A stretch of DNA of 7,617 bases from Allomuricauda sp. (lineage in GTDB: Bacteria > Bacteroidota > Bacteroidia > Flavobacteriales > Flavobacteriaceae): NCBI GenBank assembly GCA_028289745.1, contig JANQOD010000278.1, forward strand, positions 1-7,617. The letters run 5' to 3'. Each line of letters begins with the position of its first letter. Position 1 is the stretch's first letter. Shown here piece by piece: positions 1-6,944 of the stretch. The notes beneath the pieces are model-generated. The model had not been told where the DNA came from and made no database searches. It saw only the letters and a program-made list of their open reading frames with translations. The position numbers and the translations under genes were made by a program.

Positions 1-1029
1 GGCCATCAATTGTTCGACATCTTTTTCATGAACAAGTCCGCGGGCATCAACGGGCAGGTTCAACAAGAAATTTCCGTTTCTTCCTATTGATTCGTAGTAG
101 GTACGCGCCAGTCTTGGCAATGATTTTACCTGGTGGTCTTCACGGGGATGGTAATACCAACCGGGCCGTATAGAGGTATTCACTTCTGCGGGCAGCCAAT
201 GGGTGCCATCTTCATGCCCTGAACGCAATTCTACGTACCGCGGCCAACCGGGATGGATTTCATCTCTTCTCATGATGCTCCAGTTTGTCTCATTGGCCCA
301 GCCTTCTTCATTGCCGACCCAACGAATATCAGGCCCCCCATCGCTGAATATTACCGCATTGGGCTGTAGTTCGCGAACCATGGCAGTGGTCTTTTCCCAC
401 TCGTAATAGGTTTTGTTATCGATTTTACGGGTCTCGTTGGCACCCCCATAAAAGCCCGACCCACCATTGGCCCCATCGAACCAGACTTCGAACAGTTCAC
501 CATAGTTGGTCAATAGTTCACGAAGCTGTTCATGAAATATTTTTACGTATTCGGGGTTTCCGTAGTGTTCGTTGTTGCGGTCCCATGGTGAGAGATAGAG
601 CCCCAATTTCAATCCGTGTTCATCACATGCTTTTCTCAATTCTTGTACTAGATTACCCTTGCCGTTTTTCCAAAGGGAGTTTTTTACAGAATGTTCGGTG
701 GTCTTGGTGGGCCATAGGCAGAACCCGTCATGGTGCTTGGCCGTGAGAATGATACCTTTCATGCCGGCTTCCTTTGCTACTTTTGCCCATTGACGGGTAT
801 CTAAATGGGTGGGATTGAACTGGCTTGGTGATTCGGCCCCAGTGCCCCATTCCATATCGGTAAAGGTGTTCATATTGAAGTGCACAAAGGCATAGTACTG
901 CAGTTCATGCCATGCAAGCTGTCGCTCAGAGGGCAAGGGGCCAACGGGCTCTGGGGGGGCTACTTGGTCACAAGACGAAAAAGCCAACAGTACCGCTATA
1001 GTGCCGTACCAAATGTTCTTTCTTTTCAT
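1..1029 (-). CDS. Alpha-L-fucosidase, GH29 (subfamily B-like), lipoprotein; 3' end beyond window
   Basis: Exo-acting retaining alpha-L-fucosidase; GH29-B enzymes typically cut alpha-1,3/1,4-linked fucose. I translated 343 residues with no stop before the window edge, so the C-terminus (the rest of the barrel and any beta-sandwich or carbohydrate-binding module) is missing. Residues 1-19 form a signal peptide followed by C20 in a lipobox (FSSC), so it is probably membrane-anchored; a Pro-rich linker follows. The barrel starts near residue 38. Seen motifs are AKHHDGF (97-103), YLSPWDRN (145-152), and WFDGANGG (183-190), where D185 is the expected nucleophile. A RWVGNEEG segment (236-243) probably carries the acid/base Glu, and SIRPGWYYH (286-294) is also typical of subfamily B. 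The start ATG overlaps the stop of the upstream glycosidase by 4 bp (ATGA), implying translational coupling. The family call is firm; the linkage specificity is inferred. Confidence 0.93.
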   Translation of the reverse strand, partial: MKRKNIWYGTIAVLLAFSSCDQVAPPEPVGPLPSERQLAWHELQYYAFVHFNMNTFTDMEWGTGAESPSQFNPTHLDTRQWAKVAKEAGMKGIILTAKHHDGFCLWPTKTTEHSVKNSLWKNGKGNLVQELRKACDEHGLKLGLYLSPWDRNNEHYGNPEYVKIFHEQLRELLTNYGELFEVWFDGANGGSGFYGGANETRKIDNKTYYEWEKTTAMVRELQPNAVIFSDGGPDIRWVGNEEGWANETNWSIMRRDEIHPGWPRYVELRSGHEDGTHWLPAEVNTSIRPGWYYHPREDHQVKSLPRLARTYYESIGRNGNFLLNLPVDARGLVHEKDVEQLMA

Positions 1030-3182
1030 TTCAACAAATACCAGGTATAATGGTTTGGGTTTATCTCGATCTCTAAAGTTGTGTAAAAATCACGGTTGAT
1101 GGAATAGGTCTTTTCAGTACGGCCTTCTTGTGAAATCTTCGCCGTATTTGTAAGACCGGTATAGTACATCGGAACCTCGATGGTTTCTTTTATGATTTTA
1201 TCTGTCGGATTGAAAAGCATGAGAAACCCTTTTTCTTCAAGATGGGGATCCACATGCATGAATCCGTCCCATGATCTTCCGTCAGGCCTTTTGAGGTGTA
1301 TGATGTCAGCATTTAGAATATCACGGTATTTTTTATAATGGTTGATCTGGTCGATCACCAGTTTTTTGGTCTTTTCAGTGTCGTAGAGCCTTGGCCCGCG
1401 ATAGCATGCCTGCACGCCCGAGCCATAGTTTTGTGCCATGTGGGCCTCATAGGCATCAAGATGTTCTTCTAGGGGTTCTAAGGTGGCGGCAGCGCCTCCG
1501 CCGTGGTACTCTGTCAGGGGCACGAATGTCCAGGCCATCGATGGGGCTTTTTCCCAAGTGCCGTCATAAATGTTCTGTCGGCCGAGAACGATTTGTTGAT
1601 CGCGGGGCAATGACCAGTTCACTTCTCGATAGCCAATGCCGCATTTGTTCGATCCCTCTAGAAAATAGAAATCGGGTGCATTGAGATAAATGCCCTCCTG
1701 GCGAAGCCAATTATAAAAATCTTTGGTCATGTTCCATTGCACCCATTGAGAGTCTTCATATCCCTTATGGTATTTGTGCGAAGTCGAGGCACAGTGATCG
1801 CCGGGGTATGGGCCATCATGTTCCAATAGGTCAAAACCTGTTTCTTTTAGAAAGCATTTCAATTTTTCTAAATAACTTTTTCCCCATTCGCTGGCCAAAC
1901 AAGGGGCATTGCCAAATTTGGTGCCGCCCGGCTTGCCTGTTTCTATATTGATCACATCAATGGTCTCATCAATGCTTCTGCTCGAAAAAAGTGAATATCC
2001 GCCGAGTTCGATCCCTTTTTTATGGGCGTAGTCGGCGAGGCGTTTGAATTTTTGAATGTTTACGGCCGTAGTGTCTTCCATGTTCAAGCCACTGCCGAAA
2101 CTTAAAATGACCATTTCATAACCTGTTTCAGCACACTGGTCGATAGCTGATCGTACCTTTTCATCATCTGTGGTGGTCAGGTGCATGAAAATGGGGTTTT
2201 CAGTGATCCAAGGAGCCAATGTTCGGTACATCTTACGTTGCGCTAGCGTATTGCGTTCCCTATCTGCCGTGTTGCCCAAAAGCAGTTCATAGGTTTTGAA
2301 CGATTCGAACACCCCATTTGGCGCCAGGTCAATTTCAGGGCCAACGGGCAATTTACTAACCAGCAGACAGGGGGTTTCCATCTTCCAATTTACCTGTGAG
2401 GTGTATTCTGGGTCGGGTTCCCAAAAGGTGGTCACCGATGATTCACCTGCTGTGAACCCCCCAAAGGCATAGTTGCTCTCGACATGCATGTTGGGCCGTC
2501 TCCAGCGGTGGGGGGTTTCGACCGGATTTTCAGTTTCGGGGAAGGCCAGTAGCTCGCTTTTAAAGCGGTTCAGGGTCATGGTGTTCGGGCTGTCGTTCAT
2601 TATGGTAATCCATTTGGCGATCAAAGGCAGCCCATCAAAAATTTCATAATGCACATTGATGGTTATACCGTTGAGCGCCGGATCTGAATGTTCAAAAGTC
2701 AATACCAGCTCTTTGCCTTTGGCATGTTCTTCTTTGGCTGTATGGTAACGTCTGCCACTGTTCCATTCTATATTTGGTGATATGGTTTTGATTTCATGCG
2801 AGATGTATCGAAAATCATTTGGTCTGGCCTTGAGTTTTGCCAACCATTCATTTTTTAGATACCCATGTTCTTTTAGGCCATGAAGCCCTCCGACGGCATA
2901 GGTGCTATCGTTGATGGTTACTTCGGCCTCTGGCTTGATACTGCGTAGCATGGTTTCTTTAGAGATCAGATTTTTATATTCGACAGTGGCCGCATTTGGG
3001 TGAAGCTGTATTTTTCGAAGAACCAATCCGTTGGTCAGAATTAGATTGCCGTCTTCTTTTTTAATTTCGGCAGCATAGCCACTCGAATCTATCAACCAGT
3101 CTTTTTGATCGTTTTGAGAAAACGAAAAACTGATGGCGAAACTGTTGAAGAACAGAAAAATGAAAAGGGGTTTAAATATCAT
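1026..3182 (-). CDS. Exported glycoside hydrolase, clan GH-D (alpha-galactosidase)-like, family unassigned
   Basis: A 718-residue secreted or periplasmic enzyme that I do not recognise as a characterised family. Residues 1-22 are a hydrophobic signal peptide (cleavage probably after SFS, before QND) with no lipobox Cys. Residues about 28-325 look like a beta-rich N-terminal domain. Residues about 328-620 look like a (beta/alpha)8 barrel with alternating strands and helices, such as YEMVILSFGSG (355-365) and KGIELGGYSLF (389-399). Residues about 625-718 look like a C-terminal beta domain (FLMLFNPTD, 653-661). This order resembles GH36/GH31-type enzymes. D456 in LLEHDGPYPGD (452-462) is a plausible nucleophile; D528 in SLPRDQQ or D540 in IYDGTW could be the acid/base. 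These assignments are inference. The start overlaps the sulfatase end by 11 bp, so the two are probably made together and act on the same sulfated glycan. A hexosidase acting on galactose or fucose residues is likely; the substrate is unknown. Confidence 0.75.
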   Translation of the reverse strand: MIFKPLFIFLFFNSFAISFSFSQNDQKDWLIDSSGYAAEIKKEDGNLILTNGLVLRKIQLHPNAATVEYKNLISKETMLRSIKPEAEVTINDSTYAVGGLHGLKEHGYLKNEWLAKLKARPNDFRYISHEIKTISPNIEWNSGRRYHTAKEEHAKGKELVLTFEHSDPALNGITINVHYEIFDGLPLIAKWITIMNDSPNTMTLNRFKSELLAFPETENPVETPHRWRRPNMHVESNYAFGGFTAGESSVTTFWEPDPEYTSQVNWKMETPCLLVSKLPVGPEIDLAPNGVFESFKTYELLLGNTADRERNTLAQRKMYRTLAPWITENPIFMHLTTTDDEKVRSAIDQCAETGYEMVILSFGSGLNMEDTTAVNIQKFKRLADYAHKKGIELGGYSLFSSRSIDETIDVINIETGKPGGTKFGNAPCLASEWGKSYLEKLKCFLKETGFDLLEHDGPYPGDHCASTSHKYHKGYEDSQWVQWNMTKDFYNWLRQEGIYLNAPDFYFLEGSNKCGIGYREVNWSLPRDQQIVLGRQNIYDGTWEKAPSMAWTFVPLTEYHGGGAAATLEPLEEHLDAYEAHMAQNYGSGVQACYRGPRLYDTEKTKKLVIDQINHYKKYRDILNADIIHLKRPDGRSWDGFMHVDPHLEEKGFLMLFNPTDKIIKETIEVPMYYTGLTNTAKISQEGRTEKTYSINRDFYTTLEIEINPNHYTWYLLK

Positions 3183-4719
3183 CGTTTATGATTTCATTGG
3201 GCCAGGGTACTTTTTTTCCAGTTTTTTTGTGGCTGGGCATTTGAGCGTTAACCGTTTTCAGATGATTGCTCAATATGGTGGCGAGCTCATTTACTTTTTC
3301 AGGTCTTTGGTCTGCCAGGTTTTCTGTCTCACCGATATCTTTTGTGATATTGTACAGTTCTATTTTCCGATCTTCATGAAAATAGATAAGCTTAAAATCA
3401 CCCGATCGTACCGCACTATGGGCACCGATGCCCGGCCCATTTGGCCCCCATTCATTTGGGTAGTGCCAAAATAAGGGGCGCTGATCTTTTGGAGGATTTC
3501 CTTTCAAAACGGTTACAAAGCTCTGACCATCGATTTTTTGCACCGTGCGGGCATTGGTGATACCGGCCATTTCCACTAGGGTAGGATAAAAGTCTTCGAT
3601 AATGATTTGATGGTCGGTGATCGATGAGGGTTTTGTTACGCCCGGCCATTTGACCAACATGGGCTCCCTGATGCCCCCTTCATAAATAGATCCCTTGCCA
3701 CTGGCCAAAGGTTTATTGTGGGTATGGGGTTCACCACCACGTGCAACGGCGCTCAGGCCACCATTGTCAGACATGAAGAGGATGACGGTGTTGCCGGCCA
3801 ACTTTTTTTCCTCTAGATAATCCATGATATCACCTAAGCTTTTGTCCATGCCCTCTATCATGGAAGCATATTTTGCTTCGGTCGAATCTAGATTCCTATC
3901 CAGATATTTTTGCAGAAATCTTTTGTCGCCCATAATGGGGGTATGTACCGCATAGTGTGACATATATAGAAAAAAGGGTTTTTGCCCGACCACGGAATCT
4001 AAACGGGTCAAGGCTTCACGGGTCAAGGCTTCTGTGAGATAGATATCGTCGCCATGGTATTTCTTGAGTCCGGGTACGGCCCAAACCGCTTTCCCTTTTT
4101 TACCGTTGCCGAAATTTTCCGTGCCCAGATAGCTCTCTGGTGCACCGGCCGCATGGCCGGCAATGTTCACATTGAAACCTAGGTTCAAGGGGTTTTCGCC
4201 CAGTGTGCCAATTGCGCCGAAATGGGCCTTTCCGGTATGTATGGTAAAATAGCCCGCGGTTTGCAAGAGTTTTGGAAGCGGCGTGGCATGAACGGCTTTG
4301 GGGTCACCGGCCACAGGGCTCATACCATTGACATTCCATTCAGGAAAGCGTAGAGTCGGATGATTTTTTTCCATCGGCTGGAGCGCATCTTTACGAAGTG
4401 TCCAATTGGTGACCCGGTGGTGTGCGGCGTTCATGCCGGTCATCAGACTGATACGGGTGGGCGAACATACCGGTGTGGCATAGGCTTGGGTAAATTTCAT
4501 GCCCTCCGCGGCGAGGCGCTCCATATTTGGGGTATGGTAACGGTCATTGAAAGGGGTCTTTTGGTTCCAAAAGGGTACCGAGGTATCTTGCCATCCCATG
4601 TCATCGACCAGAAAAAGCACAATATTGGGGCGGTCTATTGTCTTTTTCTCTTGCGTTTGACAGCCTAAAAACAAGATGCAGCTACCTAAAATCCAATATT
4701 TTTGAGCTAAGGATCCCAT
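3172..4719 (-). CDS. Formylglycine-dependent S1 sulfatase, lipoprotein
   Basis: Hydrolyses sulfate esters, here probably on a fucose- or galactose-containing glycan outside the cytoplasm. It has 515 residues, normal for family S1. A signal peptide ends in the lipobox FLGC (C20), so a lipid anchor is likely. The mature chain starts into the alkaline-phosphatase-like fold at PNIVLFLVDD, where D39-D40 are metal ligands. The sulfatase signature CSPTR has C85, to be converted to formylglycine by a separate maturase that is not in this window. Other active-site residues visible are K164 (HTGKAHFG), H259 (SHYAVHTP), D318-N319 (SDNGG) and K342 (GKGSIYEGG). A long insert, about 105-147, follows the signature and probably shapes the substrate pocket. 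The subfamily, and hence which sulfate position is cut, cannot be settled by eye. The start lies 1 bp after the upstream fucosidase stop, so it is in the same transcript. Function class is firm, substrate inferred. Confidence 0.95.
   Translation of the reverse strand: MGSLAQKYWILGSCILFLGCQTQEKKTIDRPNIVLFLVDDMGWQDTSVPFWNQKTPFNDRYHTPNMERLAAEGMKFTQAYATPVCSPTRISLMTGMNAAHHRVTNWTLRKDALQPMEKNHPTLRFPEWNVNGMSPVAGDPKAVHATPLPKLLQTAGYFTIHTGKAHFGAIGTLGENPLNLGFNVNIAGHAAGAPESYLGTENFGNGKKGKAVWAVPGLKKYHGDDIYLTEALTREALTRLDSVVGQKPFFLYMSHYAVHTPIMGDKRFLQKYLDRNLDSTEAKYASMIEGMDKSLGDIMDYLEEKKLAGNTVILFMSDNGGLSAVARGGEPHTHNKPLASGKGSIYEGGIREPMLVKWPGVTKPSSITDHQIIIEDFYPTLVEMAGITNARTVQKIDGQSFVTVLKGNPPKDQRPLFWHYPNEWGPNGPGIGAHSAVRSGDFKLIYFHEDRKIELYNITKDIGETENLADQRPEKVNELATILSNHLKTVNAQMPSHKKTGKKVPWPNEIINDDI
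4003..4032 (-). repeat. Perfect 15-bp tandem repeat, two copies, inside the sulfatase gene
   Basis: The unit acgggtcaaggcttc (plus strand) occurs twice head to tail at 4003-4017 and 4018-4032. It is five codons long, so it stays in frame and encodes EALTR twice (residues 230-239) in a probable helix before the PFFLYMSHYAVH strand. The surrounding text matches the usual S1 pattern of a Leu-Thr-rich helix here, so it may not be an insertion. Confidence 0.9.
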
Positions 4720-4720
4720 G

Positions 4721-6082
4721 TTAATTGCTCTCTATTACGGCTCCATCTTCACGATAGAGATCTACCTCATCGTTCAACAATAGGGCGAGCACCGTCATCT
4801 GCTTGTCCAATACATGTTCGGGTACCTGAATGTAGGTAATGCCAGGGTAGTGGCTCCAATAGACCTTGCCCACCACTTTGTGCGATAATTTGGTGCCCTC
4901 GCCAACTACCCAGATACGATTGATTTTGTTCTTCAATCCTCGAACCACGATTTCTCCCTTAGGGTCGCCCTTAATAAAAAGGTACAGTATTTTTCGGTCT
5001 TTTGACAATGTGGTAGGGCCATAAAAATGTTCTTTGGGTATGCCGGCCGCAGTGCCATAAATGGCTTCCTTGTGTTTGTTGGTCCATTCGCCCAACCCCT
5101 TCAATATTTCGACTTGCTCTTTAGGTATTGAGCCATCGGCTTTTGGCCCGATGTCAAGTAATAAATTTCCTCCGTTCGAAATAACATCTGTAAAAATCCC
5201 TATAATTTGATCTATGGTCTTGTAATCGCGGTCGTTTTTTTGATACCCCCATGAATTGTTCATCGTCATGCACAATTCCCAATACTTGTCTTTAGGTCTG
5301 GTGATGGGCATGCCCTGTTCGGGAGTCGAATAGTCGCCGTATCCTTGAAGCCTTGAATTGAGAATGGCCTTCGGATTGTGGTTCAATAGCAATTGTCGAA
5401 CCTTTGGTGCCTGCCATTCTTCTGAAGTGTGCTCCCAATCGCCATCGAACCACCATAGGTCGGGATTGTAATTTTCGGAAAGTTCTTTCAATTGTCCTTG
5501 AGAATAATTGAGAAAAGTGTTCCATCGCTGGGGCCGGTCTACAATTTTATATCGGATGGAATCTCTGGTGAAATGGGTATAATCTGCATACGACCAATCG
5601 GGAAGCGAAAAGTAAATGCCCACTTTTAGATTGTTTCTTCGCAAGGCCTTTACAAAAGGAGCGATTAGATCACGCTTGGTGGGAGAGCTTTCAAGGGCGT
5701 TCAGATTACCGAATTTGGTATTCCATAGTGCAAAACCATCGTGGTGCTTGGCGGTGATGACCGAGTATTTGGCACCGCTCTTTTTGATAAGATCCGCCCA
5801 TGCCAACGGGTCATAATTTTTTGCGGAGAAACCTTTTGTCTGCTTTAAGTAGTCTTCGTGTGAGATGTAACCATTGTAGAATGACCAAGACTCATCGATG
5901 CCATTGACCGCATATAGGCCCCAATGGATAAAAACGCCCAGTTTGGCCTCTTTGAACCATTGCATTTTTGATTCGGCAAGGTCTTCTTCTTGTTTGCCCA
6001 GATCTTGTGACATGGTTGTCAAGCCGCACAAAAACCAGCAAAGGGGCATTATGTATTTTTCGATGTATCTGTGGCTTCTCAT
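4721..6082 (-). CDS. Alpha-L-fucosidase, GH29 (subfamily A-like), exported
   Basis: Retaining exo-alpha-L-fucosidase; GH29-A enzymes tend to be relaxed in linkage and aglycone. The 453 residues match the usual length for a barrel plus a C-terminal beta-sandwich. Residues 1-26 are a signal peptide with a basic start and hydrophobic core, cleaved near MSQ-D, with no clear lipobox. M12 is an alternative start, but M1 supplies the charged n-region. Barrel motifs are WFKEAKLGVFIHWG (42-55), AKHHDGFALW (111-120) and LWWFDGDWE (209-217), where D213 is the expected nucleophile. E255 in TPEQG sits 42 residues later, the spacing I recall between nucleophile and acid/base in the Thermotoga maritima enzyme. 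SNGGNLLLDIGP (302-313) is also typical. The beta-sandwich runs from about 350 to the end. It follows the lactonase gene by 22 bp and is separated from the sulfatase start by 1 bp. It probably releases L-fucose for the downstream cytoplasmic pathway. Confidence 0.95.
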   Translation of the reverse strand: MRSHRYIEKYIMPLCWFLCGLTTMSQDLGKQEEDLAESKMQWFKEAKLGVFIHWGLYAVNGIDESWSFYNGYISHEDYLKQTKGFSAKNYDPLAWADLIKKSGAKYSVITAKHHDGFALWNTKFGNLNALESSPTKRDLIAPFVKALRRNNLKVGIYFSLPDWSYADYTHFTRDSIRYKIVDRPQRWNTFLNYSQGQLKELSENYNPDLWWFDGDWEHTSEEWQAPKVRQLLLNHNPKAILNSRLQGYGDYSTPEQGMPITRPKDKYWELCMTMNNSWGYQKNDRDYKTIDQIIGIFTDVISNGGNLLLDIGPKADGSIPKEQVEILKGLGEWTNKHKEAIYGTAAGIPKEHFYGPTTLSKDRKILYLFIKGDPKGEIVVRGLKNKINRIWVVGEGTKLSHKVVGKVYWSHYPGITYIQVPEHVLDKQMTVLALLLNDEVDLYREDGAVIESN

Positions 6083-6104
6083 AATAAAACAAGAATTAGG
6101 TCAT
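6083..6104 (-). other. Short intergenic leader of the GH29 gene, no Shine-Dalgarno
   Basis: These 22 bases are the only gap longer than 1 bp in the window. Read on the minus strand they are rich in T and A before the fucosidase ATG and contain no GGAGG-like motif, as is usual in Bacteroidota. I see neither a hairpin terminator nor a -7/-33 promoter pair, so read-through from the lactonase gene is expected. Confidence 0.6.
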
Positions 6105-6944
6105 TTATGGCGTTTCGGTCAAGTTATAAAATGATATGGCGTTCAATCCTACGATTTTGTCTTGTGCTTCTTTCGAAAATCTTGACACATATTTCAATAC
6201 TATTGACAGTACTTTATGGTATTTGCCAGACAGCAGGCATACGGGCCAATCTGATCCGAATACGATTCTGTCAATGCCAAAAGAGTCAAAGATTACATCA
6301 AGGTAAGGATAAAAGTCACGTACGCGCCATTCGCCCCAAGATGTTTCGGTAACCAGGCCTGAAACTTTGCAAAATACATTTTTGTGTTTGCCCAGTTCTT
6401 TCATGTAATGGGCCCAATATTTTTCGACAACACCGTTTATTTTGGGTTTGGCCATATGGTCAATAATGAATCGTTGCTTCGGAAATTCTTTGACCAATTC
6501 GAGTGCTGCGGGCAATTGTCGGGGGTAAATCAAGATATCGTATGTCAAACCGTATTTGTCGAGCTTTGAAATACCGTATCGAAAATCGGGCCTTAACATA
6601 TAATAATCATCGGGCTCGTCTTGTACGATATGTCGCAGCCCTTTGAGAAACGGATTTTTGGAGTACTTCCCCAAAGCTGTTTCAATGTCATCGGAACATA
6701 GATCCAGCCAGCCGACCACGCCTTTTATGAATGGGTGTTCTTCGGTACACTTCAGCAAAAAATCGGTCTCTTTTTCTGACTGTTCGGCCTGTACCGCCAC
6801 ACAACCATCGATTTGGTTGTATTTGAGTATTGAGGCCAAGTCGTGGGGCATAAAATCTTTTTGGATGGCTTTCATCGATGAGCTGATCCATGAATGTACT
6901 TTTGGGTCGTATGTCCAAAAATGTTGGTGGGCGTCGATTCTCAT
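6105..6944 (-). CDS. L-fuconolactonase-like amidohydrolase (COG3618, Amidohydrolase_2)
   Basis: Predicted cytoplasmic lactonase that opens L-fucono-lactone to L-fuconate, the second step of oxidative, non-phosphorylating L-fucose breakdown. The 279 residues fit this metal-dependent TIM-barrel family. The N-terminus carries the family's HxH motif (DAHQHFW, H6 and H8). Further expected active-site residues are H105 (GLRHIVQDEP), H163 (IIDHMAKP) and D232 (FGSDWP). No signal peptide is present, in contrast to the fucosidases downstream. The start ATG overlaps the stop of the FAH gene by 4 bp (ATGA). Members of COG3618 also include rhamnonolactonases and other lactonases; L-fucose is preferred here because two fucosidases share the transcript and an FAH enzyme precedes it. 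Family assignment is firm, the sugar is inferred. Confidence 0.88.
   Translation of the reverse strand: MRIDAHQHFWTYDPKVHSWISSSMKAIQKDFMPHDLASILKYNQIDGCVAVQAEQSEKETDFLLKCTEEHPFIKGVVGWLDLCSDDIETALGKYSKNPFLKGLRHIVQDEPDDYYMLRPDFRYGISKLDKYGLTYDILIYPRQLPAALELVKEFPKQRFIIDHMAKPKINGVVEKYWAHYMKELGKHKNVFCKVSGLVTETSWGEWRVRDFYPYLDVIFDSFGIDRIVFGSDWPVCLLSGKYHKVLSIVLKYVSRFSKEAQDKIVGLNAISFYNLTETP

Noticed and set aside
203..406. Open frame of 67 codons on the plus strand
   Set aside because: It lies antisense inside the GH29-B gene, whose translation shows clear family motifs; the plus-strand product has no recognisable pattern.
3133..3474. Plus-strand open frame of 113 codons across the glycosidase/sulfatase junction
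   Set aside because: It is antisense to two well-supported genes and its hydrophobic stretches arise from the complement of their coding sequence; no start context or family match is seen.
6071..6352. Plus-strand open frame of 93 codons spanning the 22-bp gap
   Set aside because: It overlaps the 3' end of the lactonase gene and the signal-peptide region of the fucosidase; its composition looks like an antisense shadow.
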